From Faunimonas pinastri (GTDB lineage: Bacteria; Pseudomonadota; Alphaproteobacteria; Rhizobiales; Afifellaceae), in contig NZ_FOFG01000021.1 in assembly GCF_900110915.1 (NCBI RefSeq), positions 1 through 37,056 on the forward strand: a stretch of DNA of 37,056 nt, written 5' to 3'. This document shows, one piece after another, positions 8,181-16,332 of the stretch. A program made the translations under genes and the position numbers. Under the pieces are notes generated by a model. That model did not search any database. It worked only from the letters and a program-made list of their open reading frames with translations, and was not told the DNA's origin. Each line of letters opens with the position of its first letter. Positions within the stretch are counted from its first letter, which is position 1.

Positions 8181-8478
8181 TTGGCATCCTTTCCTGGCGC
8201 GACGAAGAGCGCAGAGAGGTTTTGCCTAGGGCTAGCGGAGGCTCCGGCCGCCCGACATTACGATTTGATTCAGCACTGCTTCGGGATTTCCGATGCCTGC
8301 TCCGGCCAGGAGGGTGGTGCCGGTCGATCCCGAAGATCCCGGCGGGCTGGTTCGGATTTCCAGAAGTCGAAGCCCTGAAAATCATAAGCGAATTCCCGGC
8401 CGTCGCCTGCCATCCTCTTGTTCTCATATGCCGGTTCTGCTGGGGAGCAGGACTGAGAGATACGAGCGGAGGGGTTTA
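8181..8478. promoter_or_regulatory. Divergent promoter region between CzcO-like gene and NCS1 permease
   Basis: This 298-bp gap separates divergent starts at 8180 and 8479 and must hold promoters for both units. A near-repeat TTCGGGATTTCC / TTCGGATTTCC lies at about 8280-8291 and 8352-8362, a possible binding-site pair. A short piece, GGACTGAGAGATAC, near 8451-8464 recalls part of the thi-box, but no complete riboswitch is present. No clear -35/-10 pair can be assigned. Confidence 0.4.
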
Positions 8479-9885
8479 ATGTCAGAAATCAGCTCGACCG
8501 GGATAGAAGAGAACACGATCTATCCCATTCCACTGGATCAGCGTCACGGAAAGGCGCGAGACCTTTTCACGATCTGGTTCGGCTCCAACATCATGATGCT
8601 CACCATCGTGACGGGCGCCCTTGCCACGACGGTGTTCGGCCTCGGCCTGACGCATTCCATCGTCGCCCTGATCATCGGCAACTTCGTGGGCGCCATCTTC
8701 ATGGCCCTGCATGCCGCGCAGGGGCCGCAGCTGGGGGTTCCCCAGATGGTGCAGACGCGCGGGCAGTTCGGCTCATTCGGAGCGGTCGCCGTGGTTGCCC
8801 TCGTGGTGATCATGTATGTCGGCTTCTTCGCGTCGAACCTGGTCCTGGGCGGGCAATCCCTGCACTCGATCGTCGGCTTCCTCAGCCAGAATACCTGTGT
8901 CGTCGTGGTGGCGCTCGTCAGCGTCGTCGCGGCGATCTTCGGCCATGACCTGATCCACTCCTATGCCAAGCTCCTGACCTGGCTGTCGGGGCTGGCGCTG
9001 GTCGCGACCTTCGGCTGGTTGTTCCTGGTGCACGGCGTTCCGGCCGAGGCTTTCACCAAGGGCGTCTTTACCGTGGCAGGCTTCCTCGGTGCGGTCTCCA
9101 CCGCCGCGCTCTGGCAGATCGCCTACGCGCCCTACGTTTCCGACTACTCGCGCTACATGCCGCCGAAGACCGGCTCGCGGCAGGCTTTCTGGGCGAGCTA
9201 TTTCGGTTGCGTCCTGGGTTCGCTCTTCCCGATGTTCCTGGGCGCGATCCTCGGCACGCTCGCGGTCGGCGGCGATGTCGTTGCCGCCCTGACGGCGGTG
9301 CTGGGCCCCCTGGCGCTTATCGTCATCCCGATCTTCTCGCTCGGCATCGCCGCGACCAACGCGATGAACCTCTATTGCGGCGTGCTCTCCAGCCTGACCG
9401 TGATCCAGACCTTCGTACCGGGCTGGAAGGTGCGGCCCCGCGCGCGCGTCGTCGCCGCGATCGTCCTGGCCGGGCTGTCGCTGGTGATCGCGATCTTCTC
9501 CGCGGCCGACTTCATGGCGCAGTACACCAATTTCATCCTGCTGCTTCTCTATGTCCTTGTGCCGTGGACAGCGATCAACCTGGTGGATTTCTATCTCGTC
9601 CGCCATGGCGAATACGACGTCGCCTCGTTCTTCAGGCGCGATGGAGGCGTCTATGGCCGGTATTGCTGGCCGGCGCTTTTCTGCTACGCGCTGGGCATCG
9701 TCATCCAGATCCCGTTCATTTCGAACGGCATCTATACTGGGCCGGTCGCGACCATGCTGAATGGCGCAGACATTTCCTGGATCGTCGGTCTGGCGGTGGT
9801 CAGCCCCATCTACTGGGCGATCATGAAGTACAGCCTTTCCGGCGCGAAACCGGCGACCGCCGGCCTGAACCAGGTCGCGAGGTAA
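8479..9885 (+). CDS. NCS1-family nucleobase/cofactor permease
   Basis: The 468-residue protein is almost wholly made of hydrophobic segments, consistent with the 12 membrane helices of NCS1 (nucleobase:cation symporter-1) transporters for purines, cytosine, hydantoin, allantoin, thiamine or pyridoxine. Family features include the N-terminal D-L-F-T-I-W-F-G-S-N segment and a Y-A-P-Y-V-S-D-Y-S-R-Y-M-P motif near residue 215. The ATG at 8479 follows GGAGGGGT (8468-8475); an upstream in-frame start at 8293 lacks such support. It acts in the inner membrane and probably imports the substrate handled by the surrounding oxidoreductases and hydrolases. The exact ligand cannot be told. Confidence 0.93.
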   Translation: MSEISSTGIEENTIYPIPLDQRHGKARDLFTIWFGSNIMMLTIVTGALATTVFGLGLTHSIVALIIGNFVGAIFMALHAAQGPQLGVPQMVQTRGQFGSFGAVAVVALVVIMYVGFFASNLVLGGQSLHSIVGFLSQNTCVVVVALVSVVAAIFGHDLIHSYAKLLTWLSGLALVATFGWLFLVHGVPAEAFTKGVFTVAGFLGAVSTAALWQIAYAPYVSDYSRYMPPKTGSRQAFWASYFGCVLGSLFPMFLGAILGTLAVGGDVVAALTAVLGPLALIVIPIFSLGIAATNAMNLYCGVLSSLTVIQTFVPGWKVRPRARVVAAIVLAGLSLVIAIFSAADFMAQYTNFILLLLYVLVPWTAINLVDFYLVRHGEYDVASFFRRDGGVYGRYCWPALFCYALGIVIQIPFISNGIYTGPVATMLNGADISWIVGLAVVSPIYWAIMKYSLSGAKPATAGLNQVAR

Positions 9886-9964
9886 AGGCCGCAGGACCGT
9901 CCGGCGGAGAGAGACTTCTCATCCGCCGGGCGTCACGGCATCGACCGACACGTCCACGAATGAA

Positions 9965-10000
9965 AAAGGCCTCGGCGGGAGCTATCCCGCCGAGGCCTTT
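9965..10000. terminator. Bidirectional intrinsic terminator
   Basis: A perfect 16-bp inverted repeat (arms 9965-9980 and 9985-10000, AAAGGCCTCGGCGGGA) with a 4-base loop lies between convergent genes: the NCS1 permease ending at 9885 and the GMC oxidase ending at 10063. The A-rich left flank and T-rich right end allow termination in both directions. Confidence 0.88.
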
Positions 10001-10062
10001 CGTTCTTCGGATCTGCTCTCGTCGGCGCCGTCTCCGCCCGGCGCCGATCGGTTCCGATCGGC

Positions 10063-11667
10063 TCAGCCGGCCAGCATCATGGCGGCGCATTTCTGGCCGA
10101 TCATGATGGAGGGCGCGTTGGTGTTGCCACTGATCAGCGTCGGCATGATCGAAGCGTCCGCGATGCGCAGGTTCGCCAGGCCGCGCACCTTCAGATCCGG
10201 GGTAACCACCGCGCCTTCGTCGTTGCCCATGCGGCAGGTGCCGCTCGGGTGAAACACCGTGCTGGCGTCGGACCGGACATAGTCCATCAGCGCCTCGTCG
10301 CTCATCCGCTTCGGCCCGGGCGCGATTTCCGCTCCACGAATACCGGCGAAAGGAGAGGCCCCGAGAATGCGCCGCGCGAGGCGCATCCCCTCCACCAGCA
10401 CGCGCGCATCCTGCTCCTTGTCGATGAAGCGGAAGTCGATGCCGAGCTCTGCCTGGCCGTTCGTCCGCTTGGGAAAGACGCTGCCGCGGCTTTCCGGGCG
10501 CAGCACGCAGGTGTGGATGGCGTAGCCGTGTCCCCACTCGAAGAGTCGGCCTCGATGGCTGCGATAGCCCGGCACGAAGTGGAACTGCACATCCGGCACG
10601 TCGCCGGCATATTTGGTGCGGGCGAAGCCGCCGGCTTCCACATAGTTGGTGGTGAGCCAGCCGGCCTTCTTCGCCAGGTACTTCAAAGGCGAAGCGAGGA
10701 CGCGCGGCATGGAGCCCGCGGAAAAGCCGAGGGTCGAACTGTCGTGCGAGCGCACGGTGACGAGCCCGTCCAGATGGTCCTGCAGGTTCTTGCCGACGCC
10801 CGGCAGGTGGTGGCGCACATCCATGCCGACGGCCCGAAGCTCGGCCCCATCGCCGATGCCGGATTTCAGCAGGATTTCCGGCGAACCCAGCGCACCGGCG
10901 GCGAGCACCGTTTCGCGCGCCGCCCGCAGCGTCAGGGATTTGCCGTCCTTCGTGAGGGTCACGCCGGTCACCGCGCCGCCGACGATATCGAGGCGCTCGA
11001 CCCGCGCGTCCGTCATCACGGTGAGATTGGCGCGGCTGAGTACCGGATGAACGAAGGCGCGATAGCTGCTCAGCCGCTTCGCGTCCTTCTGGGTGAGGTT
11101 GTAGATCCCCACGCCTTCCAGCTTCGCTCCGTTGAAATCGGAATTCTCGGCGATGCCGATCTCCTTGGCAGCCTCGACGAAGCGGCGGGACGCGGGGTTC
11201 GGATCGCGCGGCTTGTCCACGGCAAGTTCGCCGCCCCTGCCGTGAAAATCGGGGCTTTGCCCGAGCCGGTTGTCTTCGGCTTCCTTGAAGAAGGGAAGCA
11301 GGTCGTCATAGCTCCAGCCGGGGCAGCCCATCGCGGCCCAGGTGTCGTAATCCGAGCGGTCGCCGCGAATGTAGATCATGCTGTTCATGGAGGATGAGCC
11401 GCCGAGCATCCGGCCGCGCGGAACGTGGATGCGCCGGTTGTTCAGATGCGTCTGCGGCTCCGACATGAACTGATAGGCGTAGCGCTCGCTCTTGTAGAGC
11501 GTGATCGTTCCGGCCGGCACATGGATGCGCGGCGTCCGGTCCGAGCCGCCGCCCTCCACGAGGCAGACCCGATTGTTGGGATCGCGGCTCAGGCGGTTGG
11601 CGAGCACGCAGCCGGCCGAGCCGGCGCCCACGACGATGTAGTCGAACTGCATTGACTGTTCGGTCAT
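10063..11667 (-). CDS. GMC-family FAD-dependent alcohol oxidase/dehydrogenase
   Basis: The 534-residue protein belongs to the glucose-methanol-choline oxidoreductases. It has the FAD-binding D-Y-I-V-V-G-A-G-S-A-G-C-V-L-A, the first GMC signature around G-R-M-L-G-G-S-S-S-M-N-S-M, and the second, G-A-L-G-S-P-E-I-L-L-K-S-G-I-G. The active-site pair appears as V-F-H-P-S-G-T-C-R-M-G (His) and G-N-T-N-A-P-S (Asn). ATG 11667 is preferred because GAGGGGAAA directly precedes it. Choline dehydrogenase and pyridoxine 4-oxidase are in this superfamily, and BetA-like annotation would be the automatic choice. It lies 104 bp after an aldehyde dehydrogenase on the same strand, fitting stepwise oxidation of an alcohol to an acid. 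Confidence 0.92.
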   Translation of the reverse strand: MTEQSMQFDYIVVGAGSAGCVLANRLSRDPNNRVCLVEGGGSDRTPRIHVPAGTITLYKSERYAYQFMSEPQTHLNNRRIHVPRGRMLGGSSSMNSMIYIRGDRSDYDTWAAMGCPGWSYDDLLPFFKEAEDNRLGQSPDFHGRGGELAVDKPRDPNPASRRFVEAAKEIGIAENSDFNGAKLEGVGIYNLTQKDAKRLSSYRAFVHPVLSRANLTVMTDARVERLDIVGGAVTGVTLTKDGKSLTLRAARETVLAAGALGSPEILLKSGIGDGAELRAVGMDVRHHLPGVGKNLQDHLDGLVTVRSHDSSTLGFSAGSMPRVLASPLKYLAKKAGWLTTNYVEAGGFARTKYAGDVPDVQFHFVPGYRSHRGRLFEWGHGYAIHTCVLRPESRGSVFPKRTNGQAELGIDFRFIDKEQDARVLVEGMRLARRILGASPFAGIRGAEIAPGPKRMSDEALMDYVRSDASTVFHPSGTCRMGNDEGAVVTPDLKVRGLANLRIADASIMPTLISGNTNAPSIMIGQKCAAMMLAG

Positions 11668-11771
11668 TTTCCCCTCGGCAATCAGCGTGCGGCGCGCGCG
11701 TCGCACGCCGCTCCCCATCCGTTTTGGCCTTCCGATGCGCGCTGGCCGCGCCCCATTCCTCTCGCCGCCAC

Positions 11772-13274
11772 CTAGTCCTGTGCGGCGTACTTGATCCAGG
11801 TCGTCTTCAGACCCGTGTATTTGTCGAAGGAATGCAGTGACAGATCACGCCCGAAGCCCGACTGCTTGAAGCCGCCGAACGGCGTCTGCGCGCTCAGCGC
11901 ATCGACGGTGTTGACGGACACGGTGCCGACGTGGAGCCGGTCCGCCACGCGGTGAGCGCGCGACAGGCTGTCGGTCCAGACGGAGGCCGCGAGACCGTAG
12001 ATCGTGTCGTTGGCGATGCGGATCGCGTCATCCTCGTCGTCGAAGGGAATAACGGCCAGCACGGGGCCGAAGACCTCGTCGCGGGCCAGCCGACTCTCCG
12101 GCGGCACCTCGTCGAAGATCGTGGGCTGAACGAAGCAGCCCGCGCCATCGACCTTCACGCGCTCGCCGCCCAGGGCCAATCTGGCGCTCGTCGAGGCATC
12201 CTCGATGAAGGACATGATCACCGCCGCCTGCTTCTCATCGACGATCGCTCCCATGGTGGAGGCGGGGTCGAGCGGATTGCCCGGCTGGATCGCGCGGGCG
12301 CGATCCACCAGCTTTTCCAGCAATGCGTCCTTGATCGACCGCTGCACAAGGAGGCGGGATGTCGCCGAACAGACCTGTCCCTGGTTGAAGAAGATACCGA
12401 GCGCGGCCATGTCTGCGGCGGTATCGAGGTCGGCACGATCGGCGAAGACGAGGTTCGGGCTCTTGCCGCCGCATTCCAGCCAGACCTGCTTCATGTTGGA
12501 CTGGGCGGAATAGCCGAGGAAGTACTTCCCCACCTCGGTGGAGCCGGTGAAGGCGAGGCAGTCCACGTCGGGGTGAAGCCCGAGCGCGCGACCGGCCGTG
12601 GCGCCGAGGCCCGGCACCACGTTCAGCACGCCCCCGGGTAGACCCGCTTCGCACGCAAGCTCCGCAAGCCGCAACGCCGAAAGTGGCGACTGCTCGGCGG
12701 GCTTGAGGACGACGCTGTTGCCGGCCGCGAGCGCTGGCGCGCATTTCCACGCGGCCATGTCGAGCGGGAAGTTCCACGGCACCACCGCCCCGATGACGCC
12801 GAGCGGCACGCGACGGATCAGGGCGAGGTTGCCGGGCGGAGCCGGGGCAACCTCGTCGTAGATCTTGTCGACGGCCTCGCCGTACCACTGGAATATTCCT
12901 GCCGCGCCGGGGACGTCGACGGTTTCCGCGTCCCGCACGAGCTTGCCCATGTCGAGGCTTTCCAGAAGCGCGAACTCATGGAGATTTTCGCGGATCAACT
13001 CGGCGAGGCGCAGCAGCACGGCCTTGCGCTCGCCGGGAGCGCGACGGGACCAGACGCCGGTCTCGAACGCCTTGCGTGCGGACTTGACCGCCCGGTCGAT
13101 GTCCTCCGCCTCCCCCGCCGCGATCTTCGCCGTCACGGCGTCGGTCGCGGGATTGATGTTATCGAAGGTGGCGCCGGAGGCGGCCGGCACGAAACGCCCA
13201 TCGATAAAGATCTGCGAGCGGAAGCTGAGCTTCCCGGCTCGCGATTGCCAGTCGGCCAGGCTCATCTCACCCAT
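11772..13274 (-). CDS. Aldehyde dehydrogenase (PuuC/BetB-like)
   Basis: The 500-residue NAD(P)-dependent aldehyde dehydrogenase is full length. The catalytic cysteine is C302 in F-N-Q-G-Q-V-C-S-A-T-S-R, the general base E267 is in L-E-C-G-G-K-S-P, and N168 is in P-W-N-F-P. It resembles the gamma-glutamyl-gamma-aminobutyraldehyde and betaine aldehyde dehydrogenase branch. The start ATG at 13274 has GGGGGAAAG upstream; M-S-L-A-D at 13265 is an alternative. With the GMC gene downstream it would convert the aldehyde product into a carboxylate. The 394-bp gap upstream suggests its own promoter rather than read-through from the M20 gene alone. Confidence 0.93.
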   Translation of the reverse strand: MGEMSLADWQSRAGKLSFRSQIFIDGRFVPAASGATFDNINPATDAVTAKIAAGEAEDIDRAVKSARKAFETGVWSRRAPGERKAVLLRLAELIRENLHEFALLESLDMGKLVRDAETVDVPGAAGIFQWYGEAVDKIYDEVAPAPPGNLALIRRVPLGVIGAVVPWNFPLDMAAWKCAPALAAGNSVVLKPAEQSPLSALRLAELACEAGLPGGVLNVVPGLGATAGRALGLHPDVDCLAFTGSTEVGKYFLGYSAQSNMKQVWLECGGKSPNLVFADRADLDTAADMAALGIFFNQGQVCSATSRLLVQRSIKDALLEKLVDRARAIQPGNPLDPASTMGAIVDEKQAAVIMSFIEDASTSARLALGGERVKVDGAGCFVQPTIFDEVPPESRLARDEVFGPVLAVIPFDDEDDAIRIANDTIYGLAASVWTDSLSRAHRVADRLHVGTVSVNTVDALSAQTPFGGFKQSGFGRDLSLHSFDKYTGLKTTWIKYAAQD

Positions 13275-13668
13275 GTGCTTTCCCCCGTCGGATACGGCGC
13301 TGTCGCGCCCGAACGATCAATTGCTGCGAAGCAGTTCAGACGGCGCGGGTGCAGCATCGCCCCGTTGGCCGTCGAGTTCATCAAGGAAGCCGCGCGCCGC
13401 CTTCGGGCGCGGCAAAGACCTTCAAGGCCGCGGATACGCTGCCACTCGTCGAGCAGGGGTAAACGACGGTCCTGTGCGCGAAGGCAGCTCCCACCGTCGC
13501 CAAGCTGAGCGCCGCGACGGGCGCCCGCAACCTGATTTCCCGCATCTCCCACTCGTGCAGACGACATACGTGGCGGCAAGTCTGGGCCATGACGACGAAG
13601 TCGGTAAATTACGGAATTCGGGCGACATGCTTAGTCCGTCCCTAAGCAGCGGTGAACGCGTCCGCGGG
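13275..13668. other. 394-bp intergenic region upstream of the aldehyde dehydrogenase
   Basis: No convincing gene is seen on either strand. The open frames here are long only because of high GC, and none resembles a protein family I know. It probably carries the promoter of the ALDH-GMC pair, since the M20 gene on the same strand ends at 13669. An AT-richer patch (GGTAAATTACGGAATTC) lies near 13603-13619. Confidence 0.4.
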
Positions 13669-14823
13669 TTAGACCGGAGTGCAAAGGCGCGCGACCAGCC
13701 GGTCCATGAAAGCGTCGCAGGCGTGCAGCTGCTCCAGCGTTATGAACTCGTCCGGCTTGTGCCCCTGATCCATCGAGCCCGGGCCGCAGACAACCGCCGG
13801 GATGCCGAGTTCACGCTGGAAAAGGCCGGCCTCGGTGCCGAAATCCACCTTGCATGGCGTATCCTGCGAGACAAGTTCCCGCAGGAAGACCGTCGCCGCT
13901 TCGTCCCAGCCGGTGGCGAGGCCAGGATAGTCGTTGAGCGGTTCGATCCGGATCCCTGCCTCGTCCGCGACATTGCGGGATCGCCGGGCGATCTCGTCGG
14001 CGTCCCGCTCAATCGCCGCCAGAAGGGCCGCCGGATCGTCAGTGCCGAGATAGCGGATTTCCCAGTCGAGCGAACAATGGTCGGGCACGATGTTGAGCGC
14101 CGTCCCGCCTGCAATGCGGCCGACATGGATCGTGGTATAGGGCACGGCGAAGCCGGCGTCGTGATTGCCGGTGCGGGCGATCTCGTCCTGTCGGGCGCGG
14201 AGCCGCGCGATCAGATCCGTGGCGAGGTGAATGGCGTTGACCCCCGTGGGTGCCAGCGCGGAATGGGCAGCATGGCCATGGCAGGTGGCGCTCAGGGCCG
14301 TCTTGCCCTTATGCCCGGTGGCGATGCGCATGGAGGTCGGCTCGCCGACGATCGCCAGTCTCGGCCTGAAATCGGAGAGCTTCAGCCGCTCGATCAAGGT
14401 ACGGACGCCGACGCAACCGATCTCCTCGTCATGGGATATCGCGATATGGAGCGGCTCCGTCAGGTCGGCTTTCGAGGCAAGTTCGACGGCACGCAGGGCG
14501 CAGGCGAGGAAGCCTTTCATGTCAGCCGCGCCCCGGCCATAGATCCTGCCGTCCCGCTGCACGGCCTTGAACGGATCGGCACTCCACGCCTGCCCTTCCA
14601 CGGGCACCACGTCGGAATGGCCCGACAGGAGAACGCCGCCCGGTCCTTCCGGCCCCAGCGAGGCAAAGAGGTTCGCCTTGTCGCCCTTGTCGTTCGGCAC
14701 GATCATCGCGCGCGCCCCGCAACGCGTCAGGAAGTCCCGCGCGAAGTCGATAAGCTCCAGATTGGACCGCGCGCTGACGGTGGGAAAGGAAATCAGCCTT
14801 TCGAGCAGCCCGACGCTTGGCAT
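13669..14823 (-). CDS. M20-family metallopeptidase/deacylase, ArgE (acetylornithine deacetylase)-like
   Basis: The 384-residue protein has all M20 landmarks. The first metal ligand and following Asp are in S-G-H-S-D-V-V-P-V (H69, D71). The bridging Asp is D101 in G-R-G-A-A-D-M-K-G. The catalytic and metal-binding glutamates are E133/E134 in S-H-D-E-E-I-G-C. The C-terminal ligand is His in D-Q-G-H-K-P-D-E-F. It removes an acyl group from an N-acyl amino acid-like substrate. The catabolic neighbours (LysR upstream, ALDH and GMC downstream) argue against arginine biosynthesis as its main job. ATG 14823 follows GGAGTGAACC. It lies 108 bp downstream of the LysR gene on the same strand. Confidence 0.92.
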   Translation of the reverse strand: MPSVGLLERLISFPTVSARSNLELIDFARDFLTRCGARAMIVPNDKGDKANLFASLGPEGPGGVLLSGHSDVVPVEGQAWSADPFKAVQRDGRIYGRGAADMKGFLACALRAVELASKADLTEPLHIAISHDEEIGCVGVRTLIERLKLSDFRPRLAIVGEPTSMRIATGHKGKTALSATCHGHAAHSALAPTGVNAIHLATDLIARLRARQDEIARTGNHDAGFAVPYTTIHVGRIAGGTALNIVPDHCSLDWEIRYLGTDDPAALLAAIERDADEIARRSRNVADEAGIRIEPLNDYPGLATGWDEAATVFLRELVSQDTPCKVDFGTEAGLFQRELGIPAVVCGPGSMDQGHKPDEFITLEQLHACDAFMDRLVARLCTPV

Positions 14824-14931
14824 GGTTCACTCCGGGATCGTGTTTGCGCGAACCATGGGCAGCGGGTGCAGGTTCTGCAAATCGCGTTCAGCTAAGCCCT
14901 GCATCGGAGAAACGGAAGCAGACGCCCGTTT

Positions 14932-15882
14932 TCACGGAGAGACTTTCCGGCGCTCCATCAGGGGCGCGACCATGCCGGGGATGTAGCCGTCGGAAATGAA
15001 GGACTGGCAATGCCGCTCGAAGCTCTCCAGCAACCGCGGCTTGCGGCTCTGCCGCAATGTGACGATGCCGATCACCATCGGTTTCTGCTCGCCCGAAAGC
15101 GGCACCCGCACCACGCGGCGGCCATCCATGGCGGTGTCCGAGCGAGGCCGGACATTGGCGAGGCTGTAGCCATAACCGTTGGCGACCATGGTGCGGATCA
15201 CGTCCTGATGCGGCGAGCGGGTGGCGATCTTTGGATTGAGCCCGCGCGTGGAGAAGAGGCCGAGGAAATATTCCCGGCTGATCGGCAGGTCCAGGAGGAT
15301 CAGCGGTTCTTCCACCAGATCGTCCAGCCTGACAGACGACCGCGAGGCGATCGGATTCCCCTCGCCGACCAGCACATGCGGCGGCAGGCTGGCCAGCGGC
15401 ATGAACTCGAACCCGTCCGGCACCAAGAGGTCGTAGGTGATGGCGACGTCCAGCTCCGCGCGTTGCAGCCGCCCCAGCAACTCCTCGTGATTACCGACCA
15501 TCTGCGCGATACGCGTCGCCGGAAAAGCGGAGGTGAAGGAGTGGGACAGCTCCGGCAAAACCATGGCCGCCAGGGTCACGAGGCAGCCGAGCGAAAGTTG
15601 GCCCCTCACCTTCTCGTTCACCTCGCTGGCGAGCGTGTACATGTACTCCGCCTGTTCGACGAGACGCTTGGCCTCGACCAGGAGAACCTGCCCCGCCTGC
15701 GTCAGCGAAAGGCCCTTCGCGTGATGGCGGACGAAAAGCCTCGTATCGAGCTCGTGCTCCAGATGAGTGATCGCGGTGGAGATCGACGGCTGGGAGATGT
15801 TCAGCCGTTCCGACGCAAGCGTGATGCTGCCCGTCTCGGCCGTGGCGATGAAGTACTCGATCTGTCTGATAGTGAATCGCAT
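14932..15882 (-). CDS. LysR-family transcriptional regulator
   Basis: The 316-residue protein has the helix-turn-helix at residues 2-60 (ATAETGSITLASERLNISQP) and a full effector-binding domain at about 90-300. It is first in a co-directional series LysR, M20, ALDH, GMC and probably controls those genes. A regulator transcribed with, rather than divergent from, its presumed targets is less common for this family. A possible target at the NCS1/CzcO divergent promoter (8181-8478) is an inference from shared function only. Confidence 0.93.
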   Translation of the reverse strand: MRFTIRQIEYFIATAETGSITLASERLNISQPSISTAITHLEHELDTRLFVRHHAKGLSLTQAGQVLLVEAKRLVEQAEYMYTLASEVNEKVRGQLSLGCLVTLAAMVLPELSHSFTSAFPATRIAQMVGNHEELLGRLQRAELDVAITYDLLVPDGFEFMPLASLPPHVLVGEGNPIASRSSVRLDDLVEEPLILLDLPISREYFLGLFSTRGLNPKIATRSPHQDVIRTMVANGYGYSLANVRPRSDTAMDGRRVVRVPLSGEQKPMVIGIVTLRQSRKPRLLESFERHCQSFISDGYIPGMVAPLMERRKVSP

Positions 15883-16332
15883 GGGTCACTTCGAGGAAGC
15901 GCAAGCGGGCGGTGCCCGGCGGCCTGAGGTCTCCGCCAGAGGGCGCTCCAAGTCAATGCCGCCTCTCCGGACGAGGGAGCAAGCCCGATCCGGCGGTACA
16001 GTCTGCCGTCGCCCATCCGAGACGAGGAACCGGGGGTTGTTATTGCGGACTGCGCTGTTGGTGCGAGAGGCCGCCGAGCGTCGATTCCCGCTACGCGTAG
16101 AAGAAGGCCCTGCGGCTTCCAATGGTCACAACCACCTTGATGCCCCCGCGCTGAATCAAGCTCCGGATCGATGGCTCAGCGGAGTCATTGGCTTCGTCGG
16201 GACCGGACGCTAACACCAGCGCAAGTTCGCCGCATGGACCGTGCGTCCGGATCCACTGCATCTCTTCCCCCGGGAGATCGCGAACGGTGGCGGAACGACG
16301 CGTCGGCGCGTGCCGGAAATCCGTGCGTCAGT
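15883..16332. other. 450-bp region between two transcription units
   Basis: This gap separates the LysR start (15882) from the stop of the amaB-like gene (16333), both on the minus strand. It should hold the LysR promoter and the end of the lysine/pipecolate operon. I see no strong hairpin with a T-run. The only gene candidate is the 56-codon frame at 16091-16261. Confidence 0.4.
16091..16261 (-). CDS. Possible small protein of 56 residues, unknown
   Basis: A minus-strand frame starts at ATG 16261, close behind a purine-rich GGGGGAAGAG that could serve as ribosome binding site, and stops with TAG at 16091. It begins M-Q-W-I-R-T-H-G-P-C-G and ends V-V-V-T-I-G-S-R-R-A-F-F-Y-A. I recognise no family and see no membrane segment. 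It follows the amaB-like gene by 71 bp on the same strand and could be the last gene of that operon. A chance frame is equally possible. Confidence 0.25.
   Translation of the reverse strand: MQWIRTHGPCGELALVLASGPDEANDSAEPSIRSLIQRGGIKVVVTIGSRRAFFYA

Noticed and set aside
8440-8478. Possible TPP riboswitch before the NCS1 permease
   Set aside because: Only a GGGG...ACTGAGAGATAC-like piece is present. The second conserved half (CCTGA...GGATAATGCCAGCG type) is missing before the start codon at 8479.
10063-13274. betA-betB glycine-betaine operon
   Set aside because: GMC plus ALDH resembles it, but there is no BetI-type regulator or choline transporter, and the M20, NCS1 and DUF1028 neighbours point to another substrate.
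13669-14823. True arginine-biosynthesis argE
   Set aside because: The fold is ArgE-like, but neighbours are catabolic (LysR, ALDH, GMC) and no arginine gene is near, so a specific arginine role is not supported.
12865-14895. 676-codon open frame on the plus strand
   Set aside because: It lies opposite the ALDH, M20 and intergenic DNA, resembles no protein family, and is explained by stop-poor high-GC antisense of real genes.
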